Shown here piece after piece: positions 8,961 through 17,280 of a stretch of DNA of 64,000 bases. A program made the translations under genes and the position numbers. The notes below the pieces were generated by a model. That model made no database searches and was not told where the DNA came from. It saw only the letters and a program-made list of their open reading frames with translations. The DNA comes from Trichocoleus sp. FACHB-46 (GTDB lineage Bacteria > Cyanobacteriota > Cyanobacteriia > FACHB-46). The DNA lies in NCBI RefSeq assembly GCF_014695385.1, contig NZ_JACJOD010000033.1, forward strand, positions 62,001 through 126,000. Reading direction: 5' to 3'. Within the stretch, counting starts at the first letter, position 1. Each line of letters opens with the position of its first letter.

Positions 8961-8980
8961 AACGTTATTTTTATAACGTT
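8961..8980 (-). promoter_or_regulatory. Operator copy 1: AACGTTAT-N4-ATAACGTT
   Basis: A perfect inverted repeat of 8-bp arms around four A/T bases. Read toward the gene at 8942, it and one flanking base on each side (22 bp) are identical to 13551-13572, and the orientation relative to transcription is also the same. A TTATAA within it could serve as the -10. The usual reading is a repressor operator over the promoter core. Confidence 0.6.
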
Positions 8981-8981
8981 A

Positions 8982-9001
8982 TCACAATCAAATAATTGTG
9001 A
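8982..9001. promoter_or_regulatory. Second inverted repeat TCACAAT-N6-ATTGTGA
   Basis: Seven-base arms directly adjacent to operator copy 1 on the upstream side. It may be a second regulator site or the target of an activator. It has no copy at the 13.5-kb promoter. Confidence 0.35.
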
Positions 9002-9039
9002 TTGTACAACAGCTCTCATTGACAACCTCCGAACAGACC

Positions 9040-10845
9040 TTAGTGGGCCAGTTCCGCACATTTTGCGGCTGTAGGCTGCTCGCGTAGGACTTGCAAGAAG
9101 CAACATAAATCTTTATCGCTTAACCGTCCAAGCGATCGCACCCGGAATTTTTTATACAAAAACTCTTTTTGCTGATCACTGCCCCAGCCAATCCGCTGGT
9201 ACTGAGCTTGGATTTGGGAAATAACTTCGCTTAAGTCCAGTGTTTCTGGAGGGATCGGAGAGTTGGCTTGCTCTGCCTCGGCCAAAGAAGCCTGAATTAG
9301 AGCTGACACGTCTTCTTCAGCAGGTAAGTAGCGCAAAGGTGGTACACCCCAATGAGGGTTGGCTTCAAGCATTGAAAGCACTTCATCACACCAACCAGCA
9401 CTCCACCAATTATCCAGGTGCTTCAGCAGCGTCACTTGATCGCCTTCGTCATGCATTGCCCCCAGCACAGCAACTCGGCTAGCAAAGACTTGTTCTGACG
9501 TTCGCGGCAAATAGACATCCAAAGGCATTTGCATAAATTCGCGCTCTGGAATAATGCGATCGCCAATGATGACAACCCGACAATCGCGCTTACCATCCCA
9601 CATCCAGGACACTGAAGCTCCCAATAGCGATCGGGCTTCCTCAAACCGTCCTAAAAATTCTGGTGTGGGCTCTTTGCCTACAGGTTTAGCAACAGCAGGC
9701 TCTGGGCGAGACTCATGACGGTCTTTCCACTCCAGCGCTTGCTTCCAATAGGGCATGGGTCGAGCCCCTAGGTAATTTTCAAACCTGGGAACCCCAATGT
9801 ACTGGCCCCCGTTACGACCAGCTTTAAGTTTCTTGCCCTCAATGTAAGCGTCCATACCACGCCCAACCATGTCATCAACGCTGACGCCTGCTTCAATCTG
9901 CTTATCCCAAACACGAGCTGCAATTTCAGAAAATCCTTCGTCCGCGCCCACTTCATCACAAAATTCGCAATACCTTTCCCACGCCTTCCAAAACTCTTCA
10001 GCAAAATACTGGGGTATGTAGGGCTCAGATTCTAGCAATTCTGTTTTTTTCGAGCTTCTGCACGGGCGGGCGGAAGAATTGTCATTGGCAGTTTGTGTTG
10101 CCTTGGACAAGGGGGGCTTCTTTAAATCTTGAGGTGGAGCTGTTGATGCCAAACTTACTTCCTGTTCCTCTTGAGTTTTCACCCCTACTAAATTTTTTTC
10201 CGTGCGCGCGTCATTAGTCTCCTGTGTAGTCTTTGAGTAGTCTATTGGTTGTATAGATAGCTGTGCCTGATCGGCACTACTTGCTGTTCCTTGAGGGTTC
10301 TTCTTGTTGTGCCGTTTAGTCACTTCCATAAGTGCCGTTTGGTCACTTATGGATTTTTCAATGGTTTTAGCCTCTTCCGGACTCGTTCTGGCCCGTTTTA
10401 GCGCATTGCGGAGGATTGTAATTTTTTCTTTGAGACCTGGATCTGCAATGCCGTGTTTGAGTAGGGCTGCATCTTCAGCTAGGAGCGATCGCAAGTGTTC
10501 TTTAATCCGCATGGCGGGAATCCACATTTCCCAGGCGGTGTCTAAAGCTTCTTGAATTAAGCGATATTCCAGCCGGCGAGGAATGCCGATAAAGCGGTCT
10601 TCAATCAGACCTCGTTCTTTGAGTAGCTTGCGAGCTACCCGTTGTTCTTTGGGTGAAAGTTCCGTTTCTAATTCCCACTCTTCTTGGGTTTTATAGATCC
10701 AACCGTCTGGCTTGCGTTCCTTGCCTGTCCAGTAGCAGAGCTGGCCGAGAAAAGTAGTGGCGTTGTGGCTGCCAGTGATGGGGACTAGATCTGGATAGAA
10801 CTGGATTGAATTCCCAATCCCTTCTAGGAGTTGGCTGATTTTCAT
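9040..10845 (-). CDS. Phage-type replication initiator-like protein
   Basis: 601 aa. Residues about 25-95 (FLGQLCYWTGKE, DGWIYKTQEEWE, ERGLIEDR) have the layout of the winged-helix domain of phage and plasmid replication initiators, where the gene reads 'if the tail clause W-x-y-K...'. A charged low-complexity linker follows at about 150-290, then a helical C-terminal half (YFAEEFWKAWERYCEF). In phages such proteins bind the origin and load the helicase. No helicase or loader is beside it. Assignment rests on the N-terminal pattern; the C-terminal domain is unrecognised. Confidence 0.55.
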   Translation of the reverse strand: MKISQLLEGIGNSIQFYPDLVPITGSHNATTFLGQLCYWTGKERKPDGWIYKTQEEWELETELSPKEQRVARKLLKERGLIEDRFIGIPRRLEYRLIQEALDTAWEMWIPAMRIKEHLRSLLAEDAALLKHGIADPGLKEKITILRNALKRARTSPEEAKTIEKSISDQTALMEVTKRHNKKNPQGTASSADQAQLSIQPIDYSKTTQETNDARTEKNLVGVKTQEEQEVSLASTAPPQDLKKPPLSKATQTANDNSSARPCRSSKKTELLESEPYIPQYFAEEFWKAWERYCEFCDEVGADEGFSEIAARVWDKQIEAGVSVDDMVGRGMDAYIEGKKLKAGRNGGQYIGVPRFENYLGARPMPYWKQALEWKDRHESRPEPAVAKPVGKEPTPEFLGRFEEARSLLGASVSWMWDGKRDCRVVIIGDRIIPEREFMQMPLDVYLPRTSEQVFASRVAVLGAMHDEGDQVTLLKHLDNWWSAGWCDEVLSMLEANPHWGVPPLRYLPAEEDVSALIQASLAEAEQANSPIPPETLDLSEVISQIQAQYQRIGWGSDQQKEFLYKKFRVRSLGRLSDKDLCCFLQVLREQPTAAKCAELAH

Positions 10846-11015
10846 GTCCGTGCTCCAGTGGGGGGAACCCTAAACTGAAGCCACATTTCCCGACCAGTGT
10901 GAGGCCGGGATTTGTAGTTTTCTGTGGTTTGAGGCATAATTTAGATAAGTAATTTTGAATTGCCCTCGCCGATCGCTCGGTGGGGGTATTTTTTTGGAGT
11001 GGCCAACTCCAAAAG

Positions 11016-11315
11016 TTAGATGTGAACCGTAGCATGCTTGGCTTTAGCAAGCTGTCTTTCTGCAATAGCTCGTCTGATTGCTTCGTTAATTTCTTTAGCA
11101 GCTGCAACATCGGCTCGACGGTCATCGATCGCTCGCATGACATCAGCCTCAGGAACCCCTGTAGTCCGACTGAGCCTTTGAATGCTTTGCCGGTTTGGTT
11201 GCCGACTGGTGTTAAACCACATTGAGAGCTGAACACTGTTAAAGCCCGTCAGCTCTGCCAGCAGTGAGATATTTCCCTCCCTTAAGTGTTGGTAGCTTAT
11301 CTGCACATAGTGCAT
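11016..11315 (-). CDS. Small helix-turn-helix protein, 99 aa
   Basis: Residues 17-62 (LLAELTGFNSVQLSMWF, RQPNRQSIQRLSRTTGV) read as a Cro/CI-type helix-turn-helix; a charged helical tail follows. It is upstream of the replication protein on the same strand and diverges from the 220-aa regulator at 11521, the arrangement of a phage immunity or replication-control switch. The 205-bp divergent region holds AT-rich promoter-like sequence. A perfect 9-bp hairpin (10992-11014) lies just past the stop. Confidence 0.6.
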   Translation of the reverse strand: MHYVQISYQHLREGNISLLAELTGFNSVQLSMWFNTSRQPNRQSIQRLSRTTGVPEADVMRAIDDRRADVAAAKEINEAIRRAIAERQLAKAKHATVHI

Positions 11316-11520
11316 AAAACTTTAAACGTTAAGATGATCACATTTATCGAATCATATTATCAGTTTGACTAAATAGGCTAGCATCACACTAAATTTAAAT
11401 AAGTTTGTAGCGTCAAGCACTCATAGAGTGGGAAGCCTTCAATATGCTAAAAGTGTTATGTTGTTAACGAAAGCGGAAAAAAGGTAATACTATTGAGTTA
11501 GTGAGACTACTGGGAAGAGT

Positions 11521-12183
11521 ATGGTTGCTGCTGTGCGTCAAAAATCATTAAATGATCGTCGTTTTGCAAGGCAATCATATGGAAAGCCTAAGTCGGATCT
11601 GACGCTCTTTGGCATAGCTCTGCGACGAACGTTTGACAATTTCCCTGAATTACTGGCAGTTAATATCTCTGCTGCGGTTCGAGCCAGCAAGATCGGTAAA
11701 ATCAGCTCAAGCCAGATATCAGGATTTAAAAACGGTAACCAAAACTTAAGGGCAACTAGCGTCCAAGACATTATTATCGGATTGCGAGAGGAACACCCTG
11801 AGGCGTTTGAGTATTACCTCTCAACCTTGATGACGCTTTTACGGAACTGGGAACCTACTGACAATAGTGACCAAAATGAGGCCATCATGCCAGACTATGA
11901 AAGCCTGGTTGATTTTATTAAAGCTTGGATGGAGCGTGAAGGGGTCTCGCAGGAAGAGCTAGAGAAGCGAACCAAAAAAGAAGGACTCTCAGCTAAAGCT
12001 CTGCGCGAAATTTTGGCAGGCCGTGAAATTAATACTGATAAGGAGCTAGCTCCTTTGTCTAGAGTTCTGAGAGATCCGGACGGCAAAATCTACGACTCAG
12101 ATGTGTGGAATGCTCTTTGTGGAGACTTGCCACCAGATTTCTCAGACGAATCAGAAGAACCCAATGGACATACCGTTGGGTAA
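11521..12183 (+). CDS. Regulator-like protein with two helix-turn-helix-like segments
   Basis: 220 aa. Residues about 30-95 (VRASKIGKISSSQISGFKNG) and 130-180 (MEREGVSQEELEKRTKKEG, ALREILAGREI) both look like helix-turn-helix segments; the second is the more typical XRE form. The C-terminus is acidic. It is divergent from the small regulator at 11016-11315, so the pair could form a two-way switch. That role is inferred from arrangement only. Confidence 0.5.
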   Translation: MVAAVRQKSLNDRRFARQSYGKPKSDLTLFGIALRRTFDNFPELLAVNISAAVRASKIGKISSSQISGFKNGNQNLRATSVQDIIIGLREEHPEAFEYYLSTLMTLLRNWEPTDNSDQNEAIMPDYESLVDFIKAWMEREGVSQEELEKRTKKEGLSAKALREILAGREINTDKELAPLSRVLRDPDGKIYDSDVWNALCGDLPPDFSDESEEPNGHTVG

Positions 12184-12196
12184 AAACCGGAGTTAA

Positions 12197-12856
12197 TTAG
12201 TCGTCGCTAATTTCTATTCCATAGGTCAATCGGCACCAGCGCCCTAGAAACTTTACAACCTCAATAGTCTGGGCACGAAATCTGTGCTCCTCTGTTTGCC
12301 AGGTACCCTCTTTGTTGGCCCAGCTTTTAGCTGTGTAGCAGGCATCGGTCAGTTTGCCTTGCTGCTGCAAATCCCGATTTAAATCGGCCAAAATTTGCTT
12401 GTCCCAAAGATCGTTTAGGTCCTTGCCTTGAATCGAAAAGGCCTTTCGTCCGCTAGTTTTGATAACTTCTTGGCTAGCGCAAAGCAGGATGTTGGTTTTG
12501 AAATCGACAACTCCACAGCTTACGCCGCTATCGAGAATGCGTTTAGCAATGTCACCGTCAGACAATGTTAAATTTGCTACTTGTATCATCTTTCTAGAAG
12601 AGTATCCTGTGACTCGCCACGGTGGGCAAAAAATTTCTCCATTCAGGCACAGTATGACCCACTGAGCTAGCCCAAGCATCAGCACTTTGTCCGAAATTTC
12701 TCTGCGTTTCTCCCACAAATTCTGAACGGTGTCTGGGTGAAAACAAGAAAAGCACAGAGCTGTTTCTCCACGGTAAATGCCTCGGTATGTGAATAGTGGC
12801 TCTTTATACAGAGAGATGAATGATTGGAGGACAAGTTCCTCAATTTGTAAGTGCAT
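12197..12856 (-). CDS. Hypothetical protein, possibly PAS-like
   Basis: 219 aa, convergent with the regulator at 11521. The C-terminal half (NILLCASQEVI, GKDLNDLWDKQ, EEHRFRAQTIEV) has the order of strands and helices of a PAS fold, but no diagnostic residue can be seen, so this is a weak guess. The N-terminal half, with CFSCFHPDTV, is unrecognised. Confidence 0.5.
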   Translation of the reverse strand: MHLQIEELVLQSFISLYKEPLFTYRGIYRGETALCFSCFHPDTVQNLWEKRREISDKVLMLGLAQWVILCLNGEIFCPPWRVTGYSSRKMIQVANLTLSDGDIAKRILDSGVSCGVVDFKTNILLCASQEVIKTSGRKAFSIQGKDLNDLWDKQILADLNRDLQQQGKLTDACYTAKSWANKEGTWQTEEHRFRAQTIEVVKFLGRWCRLTYGIEISDD

Positions 12857-13227
12857 ACCCTTTGTTAAGCAACGAAATACCGCTCAGTATCTGTGGGAAG
12901 AAACCTCTATTGTTGTTAGCTGACACACCTAGAGCCTGAAACCTTCGAGTCTGGGTACAACCGCTGCTCAAAGGTTTTGCTCGGATTATAAGATTAACAA
13001 TAACGTTTTCAAAATGATATTTTTAGAAAAAACGCTTTCTGATTCACAGCCTATTCCTGAAAAGAAGGCTTGGAATTTCCTCGTGAGCAAATTCTGATAG
13101 ATACTTGGCAACGGGGGGTGGACGGCAATCTCAACCCCCGTTGTTGTTGTTTACCAACGCAAAGTGGTCTTGCGATGGCTAGCCCTAGTTTGTCGTAAGC
13201 CAGTTTGCGTAACTGTGCTTACGATTG
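12857..13227 (+). other. Intergenic stretch with a 27-codon ORF and a terminator
   Basis: A possible -10 (TATAAG, 12987-12992) precedes a 27-codon ORF at 13014-13097 (MIFLEKTLSD...) that lacks an obvious ribosome-binding site. A strong hairpin at 13109-13143 follows. The segment could produce a short RNA of about 150 nt or a small peptide. Evidence is weak. Confidence 0.25.
13109..13152 (+). terminator. Rho-independent-like terminator
   Basis: Perfect 9-bp stem CAACGGGGG / CCCCCGTTG (13109-13117 and 13135-13143) followed by TTGTTGTTT. It lies 85 bp before the XRE gene. Confidence 0.6.
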
Positions 13228-13470
13228 ATGAGTCTAGCAAATTCAAATGGTGGGTCTACTCTCCGTCAACTCCGTCTTCGCCAAAAGCTTACGCAAAGGA
13301 AGCTGGGGCAATTGCTTGGCGTTACAGATACGACTGTTCGTAATTGGGAAAAAGGAAGGGAGGAGCCGAAGCTAACATTTCGACAAATAAAAAAATTGTG
13401 TCAAGTGTTGGAATGCACTTTAGATGACTTGCCCGATCAGGTGGACCTTAGGAAAGAAACCGGTTCTTAA
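13228..13470 (+). CDS. XRE-family helix-turn-helix regulator
   Basis: 80 aa, essentially one Cro/CI-type domain: LRQLRLRQKLTQRKLGQLLGV, then TDTTVRNWEKGREEPKLTF as the recognition helix and following loop. I take ATG 13228 over the TTG one codon upstream. It precedes the radical SAM gene by 118 bp on the same strand. That gene's promoter contains the 20-bp palindrome shared with 8961-8980, so this protein is the best local candidate for its repressor (inference). Confidence 0.85.
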   Translation: MSLANSNGGSTLRQLRLRQKLTQRKLGQLLGVTDTTVRNWEKGREEPKLTFRQIKKLCQVLECTLDDLPDQVDLRKETGS

Positions 13471-13531
13471 TCCTGATAGTCACTAAAGCGCTATCGTGAG
13501 TCCCTCCACTCACTTATCAAAACTGTACAAC

Positions 13532-13572
13532 TTGATTTACCTTTTTAGAGTAACGTTATAAAAATAACGTTT
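13532..13572 (+). promoter_or_regulatory. Promoter with operator copy 2 (AACGTTAT-N4-ATAACGTT at 13552-13571)
   Basis: A -35-like TTGATT (13532-13537) and a -10-like TTATAA (13556-13561) are separated by 18 bp. The -10 lies inside the palindrome, so a protein bound there would block RNA polymerase. The 22 bp from 13551 to 13572 are identical to the site at 8960-8981 on the minus strand. Confidence 0.6.
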
Positions 13573-13588
13573 TTAGCTAATTTAGCTT

Positions 13589-14548
13589 ATGGCTGTTCAG
13601 GGAAAGGAGTCTATTATCGATCCGCTCTGTAGAAGCAATCTCAGTAAGAAGGGGCTTTGTGACTACGTCATCAATGTAGCGACCGGATGCATTCATGGTT
13701 GTAAATTTTGCTATGTCACCTCAACCCCAACAATTCGCATGAGGGAAAAAGTACTTCGCGATCGCGGGGTAGCGGACCCACAAATGGATTGGGGACAGTA
13801 CTTATTTGTAAGAGAAGGCATTCCTGAAATTTTGGACCAAAAGCTGAGTCGCAAGCGGAGCTGGGACGAGACGGCGGCAGGCAAAGGTGTAGTGCTACTC
13901 TGCTCAACGACCGACCCTTACCAAAATCGCCAGTGTGCCCAGGTCACACGCGAAGCCGTTAAGGTGCTTTTGAAGTACGACAAGCGCGTACGTATTTTGA
14001 CTCGCTCACCCCTTTGGGTGAATGACCTAGATATCCTAGTCCATCCCAATGTCACAGTTGGCATGTCATTGCCCCATCTCAGTGACGAACTCAGCCGACA
14101 AATCGAACCCGGTGCCCCTTTCCCTAGCGATCGCCTGAAAGCTCTGACAAGGGGGCAGAGAGCTGGCTGTCGATTGTTTATTGCGATGGCCCCCACTCCA
14201 CCCATGATGGAGAGTTCTGACTTCAATGATCATCTAGAGCAGCTCGCGCTACTAAACCCAGAGATCATTTTTTGGGAGCCGATCAATGCTCGTGGGACAA
14301 ATGGGAAACGAATGCTAGCAGCGGGGCTAGAGTGGGCTAAGTCTGTAATGACTCAAAAGTCATGGGCCAGTCGGTTTGTGGAGCAGTGGGACATGCTAGA
14401 AGCTGCCGCCGATGCCACTCAATTGCGCGATCGCCTGCACATTTGGCCTGACCCAGAACTGAAAGGTTATGTAGAACAGTCTCGATTTGATTATTGGTGG
14501 AATCGACCAACGGTGGAAACGTGGCCAGTTTTACAGAAAACAGCTTAA
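13589..14548 (+). CDS. Radical SAM protein, spore photoproduct lyase-like (SplB/COG1533)
   Basis: 319 aa. The iron-sulfur cluster motif CIHGCKFCY (CxxxCxxC) is near residue 34. Around it lie DYVINVATG and, later, VLLCSTTDPYQ, VRILTRSP and NVTVGMSLPH, all characteristic of the SplB-like 'DNA repair photolyase' group. Such proteins use SAM to make a radical; true SplB reverses a thymine photoproduct, but most relatives have unknown substrates. It has its own operator-bearing promoter and follows an XRE regulator. The enzyme class is secure and the substrate unknown. Confidence 0.85.
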   Translation: MAVQGKESIIDPLCRSNLSKKGLCDYVINVATGCIHGCKFCYVTSTPTIRMREKVLRDRGVADPQMDWGQYLFVREGIPEILDQKLSRKRSWDETAAGKGVVLLCSTTDPYQNRQCAQVTREAVKVLLKYDKRVRILTRSPLWVNDLDILVHPNVTVGMSLPHLSDELSRQIEPGAPFPSDRLKALTRGQRAGCRLFIAMAPTPPMMESSDFNDHLEQLALLNPEIIFWEPINARGTNGKRMLAAGLEWAKSVMTQKSWASRFVEQWDMLEAAADATQLRDRLHIWPDPELKGYVEQSRFDYWWNRPTVETWPVLQKTA

Positions 14549-14551
14549 AAC

Positions 14552-15073
14552 CTACCGGAAGGCACGAACCTGGCTCTTGTGAATCCAACCATCGCCACAC
14601 GCACTTGTAGAGTACCAGTCGCCACGAGGTTCAACGTAGACCGGAACGACTTGCATGTTCTTGAGTGTGCACTTGATTGAACCCCCTGGGGAGGAACGCA
14701 CATTAGAAGGTGGAGCGAAGACCAGCATGTAGCCTGTGTCTTCTTTATTTTCGTCAATATGTCTTGCAGAACAAACAACACTGATCATGTTGCGAGTTGC
14801 TTGAGACTGAGGCTTATAAGTTTGACCATCTACTGCCCAAGTGCCTAAGCCACAGTGAGCACCAGTTTTAATCTGTTCGCCCCCAAGATAGTAGGTGAAG
14901 GCTGCTCCCCAACTCATGCCTCGTCCGTTGCGCTGAATTGAGTTGGTGTCGAGCTTGATCGACTGCCCGCCAGAAGCTGTTCCTAAATTGAGCATTTCAG
15001 CTTGAGCGGATTGACCAACTGCGAGCGACAGACAAGTAAGTGCTGCTAGACCAGAGATTTTAAAAGCCTTCAC
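14552..15073 (-). CDS. Secreted protein with C-terminal SH3b-like domain
   Basis: A classic signal peptide (KISGLAALTCLSLAVGQSAQA, cleavage after AQA) leads to a domain of about 90 residues with the surface-exposed-protein look of cyanobacterial periplasmic proteins. The last 50 residues (NVRSSPGGSIKC, GDWYSTSACGDGWIHKSQV) form a bacterial SH3b domain. Cysteine pairs may form disulfides. Convergent with the radical SAM gene, 3 bp apart. Probably cell-envelope associated; the ligand is unknown. Confidence 0.65.
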   Translation of the reverse strand: MKAFKISGLAALTCLSLAVGQSAQAEMLNLGTASGGQSIKLDTNSIQRNGRGMSWGAAFTYYLGGEQIKTGAHCGLGTWAVDGQTYKPQSQATRNMISVVCSARHIDENKEDTGYMLVFAPPSNVRSSPGGSIKCTLKNMQVVPVYVEPRGDWYSTSACGDGWIHKSQVRAFR

Positions 15074-15160
15074 CTATGACCTCCAAGAGTGGTGATTTAT
15101 AAGACTTATAATTCCCTGTGAAAACTTTAAATCGCGACTGCATTAACGGTTAACCGCGAT

Positions 15161-15898
15161 TTAGTTGGTGGAATTGTTGCGATCGCCTGATCCGGGAACT
15201 GTTTTCTGCTCAACCCACTTAGCTAAGCTTCCCAGAGCACCAGCTAAGGTTTCGCACATTGCGGTGCAGTTAGAGGTATTGGGGGTGTCACGATTGAGGG
15301 TTGCATACCAAAGTCTAGATTCCTCAAGGTAAAAAACCTTCAGCTCTAAGCGACCTGACTTTTCAGCCTCCTGCCACTCTTCCTGGGTCCAGCCGTCCAA
15401 TCCTTCGATAATAATTTTAGAAGTTTGCCTCTCTAGCTCAAAATTTATAAAGTTCCATCGAGGCTCTTCTTGAGGATCGGGGCTGAATTCGGTTGGAATA
15501 CCGAAGATTGTAAGAGGTAGACGTTGCTCCTCAAGCAATTGTCTGTATGGTTCCACTAACGATTCATACCGTCGAGAAACCACGATTTTGGTGACGTGCT
15601 TTGGGTTTTTGGTAAGGGCGTGAAGGCCACCATTAAACTTGCCGTAACTTAAAGCCTCACCAATTTCATATTCCAACGTGTCGAACCGTCTATGGCACCG
15701 ATACCATTGGTCTTCCAACCGTCGCCAGCACTTCCTGGTGTCTGCAAACTCCAGTTCTTGATTGTCTGGCTTAGCATCGAATTGGCCATGTAAATGGCAC
15801 ACGTAGCTTTCAGTCAGAACTAATCCTGACATTGGTCTATTGCAAAGGGGGCAGGTGATTTCTGGGCCAAAGAAGGGATAACTGGCTGTGGTGACCAT
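15161..15898 (-). CDS. TIGR02652-like cyanobacterial protein with extra C-terminal domain
   Basis: The start YPFFGPEITCPLCNRPM, the CHLHG pair and the following W-rich core (WRRLEDQWYRCHRRFD) match what I recall of the conserved cyanobacterial family TIGR02652, whose function is unknown. Two Cys/His pairs suggest a zinc ribbon. GIPTEFSPDPQEEPRWNFINF is also family-typical. From residue 165 there is an added region (DGWTQEEWQEAEKSGRLEL) absent from the family as I know it. The family call comes from memory of motif order, not a search. Confidence 0.65.
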   Translation of the reverse strand: MVTTASYPFFGPEITCPLCNRPMSGLVLTESYVCHLHGQFDAKPDNQELEFADTRKCWRRLEDQWYRCHRRFDTLEYEIGEALSYGKFNGGLHALTKNPKHVTKIVVSRRYESLVEPYRQLLEEQRLPLTIFGIPTEFSPDPQEEPRWNFINFELERQTSKIIIEGLDGWTQEEWQEAEKSGRLELKVFYLEESRLWYATLNRDTPNTSNCTAMCETLAGALGSLAKWVEQKTVPGSGDRNNSTN

Positions 15899-15990
15899 TA
15901 ATCTTGCTGATTTAGCTTATAACGATAATATAATTACGAAAATGCAAAAAGAATAACGTTTCTATTGACGAACTGGTTAAATCGAAAGAG

Positions 15991-16022
15991 AGACCGGGGC
16001 TGAGTTTGCCTTGGTCTTTTTT
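15991..16022 (+). terminator. Hairpin with T-tract upstream of the 16-kb phage gene
   Basis: AGACC (15991-15995) pairs with GGTCT (16013-16017), with inner GGC/GCC pairing, followed by six T. The ATG of the next gene lies 24 bp further on. The same arrangement precedes other plus-strand genes at 42053, 49299, 49713 and 63015. Confidence 0.6.
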
Positions 16023-16046
16023 GCTTTCTACTCTTTGTAGGTAAAC

Positions 16047-17039
16047 ATGGCAGCAAAAAATTCAGGTGGTTTTGGGTCTTCAGCGATCGCTCCTGCGGAC
16101 GACAGTACTTCTACACTCAATGCAATTCCCCTAACGGATTTGAATATTGAGGAGATTGAACTACACGACTTGGGCAATACTTTGCCCGTTGGTATCATCT
16201 GTGGAGATGAGTGCCTCAAAGACTTCACCCTCAATCCGTACAGTGCTGATTACGAAATTGCCTTGGGTCGGTTGGTTGAGTCAAATACGGATCGTGAAGG
16301 CAATCTTAAAGATCCAGTTAAAGTCATTAAGGAGTTTCTACCCTACGTCATCAATACGATCGGCGGGCAGCCAATCAAAGATTTAGCGAAGAACTTGTCT
16401 ACATCAACTTCTCGGTTGATTGAAGGCATGTACTGGGGGGACGTGACCACGTTGTTTCTCGCCTTGCGCCTACAAGCTCAAGGTTTTGAAATTGCGATGG
16501 CTGCTAAGTGTCCCAAGTGCGGAACGCTAGCGGAGGATAACCCTAAAAAAGGACGGAGTTATCACGACCTAAGCTCAGTGACAATCAAAGTCATTCGGGA
16601 TTTGACCCAAAAACCTTTGATTGAACTGACCTTACCTGAGGGCTTTAAGGTTTTTGATGATACTGTAACCCGCCTCTGGCTGGAGCCACTCAAACTTTAC
16701 CAGTTCGATCGCCTGCTCAAATCGACGAGTGGTAATCCTAAGGATTTAGACCAAATTTATCAAATGGTTGTAGGGATTCCAGACTCTGAAGCCTACCGGA
16801 ATGTTCGGGGACAAGTTTTTGACGAGAGTATTTATCGAGCCCTTTGTACCAGCCCCAGTGGGCGGGTTAGCCCCAACAAAAATGCTTTGTACAAAGCAGT
16901 TAACAAAATTCAGCCTGGGCCAGCGATGTGGATAGAAATGGATTGCGTGAATCCAATGTGCAAAAACGCATGGGAGCAGCCCTTACCTTGGTTATCCTTT
17001 CGCGAATTTTTGTATTTCTCTGCTGATTCCGACGACTGA
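16047..17039 (+). CDS. Phage tail/baseplate-assembly-like protein with zinc-ribbon cysteines
   Basis: 330 aa. An early segment (IPLTDLNIEEIELHDLG) and two cysteine pairs, CPKCG near residue 155 and CVNPMC near 309, are of the kind seen in T4-type baseplate and tail assembly proteins. The order here (this protein, a short charged ORF, an unknown gene, then a small terminase) resembles a phage morphogenesis block. A hairpin/T-tract lies 24 bp before the ATG. I am fairly sure it is a phage gene but not of its exact role; a tail assembly chaperone or a baseplate hub assembly protein are the alternatives. Confidence 0.45.
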   Translation: MAAKNSGGFGSSAIAPADDSTSTLNAIPLTDLNIEEIELHDLGNTLPVGIICGDECLKDFTLNPYSADYEIALGRLVESNTDREGNLKDPVKVIKEFLPYVINTIGGQPIKDLAKNLSTSTSRLIEGMYWGDVTTLFLALRLQAQGFEIAMAAKCPKCGTLAEDNPKKGRSYHDLSSVTIKVIRDLTQKPLIELTLPEGFKVFDDTVTRLWLEPLKLYQFDRLLKSTSGNPKDLDQIYQMVVGIPDSEAYRNVRGQVFDESIYRALCTSPSGRVSPNKNALYKAVNKIQPGPAMWIEMDCVNPMCKNAWEQPLPWLSFREFLYFSADSDD

Positions 17040-17067
17040 AGCTGAACGGCGGCAGAACGAGGAACGG

Positions 17068-17244
17068 TTGCGGGATGAAGCGTTTTTCCTCACTGTTGGC
17101 GAGCAAGCGCCGTTTAAAAGTGTCAGTGAGGTTTATGCGCTTACACCAAAAGAACGCGAAGCCTGGGTCACCAAACTCAGTGATCTGTACAAAACTCAGA
17201 AGGAAGAAATGGAGAAGATGAATCGAAAGTCTAAACGTAAGTAG
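17068..17244 (+). CDS. Short charged phage ORF, TTG start or frameshift product
   Basis: The +1 frame relative to the preceding gene is open through its end and encodes FFLTVGEQAPFKSV, TPKEREAWVTKLSDL and a lysine-rich tail to TAG 17244. It has no ATG or GTG. TTG 17068 has an AGGA 4-5 bp upstream and would give 58 aa. Alternatively the ORF is reached by a +1 shift from the upstream gene, which tail assembly chaperones sometimes use; no clear slippery site is visible. The coding character of the ORF is convincing. Confidence 0.5.
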   Translation: MRDEAFFLTVGEQAPFKSVSEVYALTPKEREAWVTKLSDLYKTQKEEMEKMNRKSKRK

Positions 17245-17280
17245 TCTGACCAACCCATTCAGTTCTGATTGCCCAACCCT

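Noticed and set aside
10992-11014. Terminator after the 99-aa regulator
   Set aside because: The hairpin is perfect but its T-run lies on the wrong side for either strand.
10691-11236. 181-aa minus-strand ORF across the 99-aa regulator
   Set aside because: Out of frame with both the regulator and the replication gene, and antisense-like composition; overlaps two better genes.
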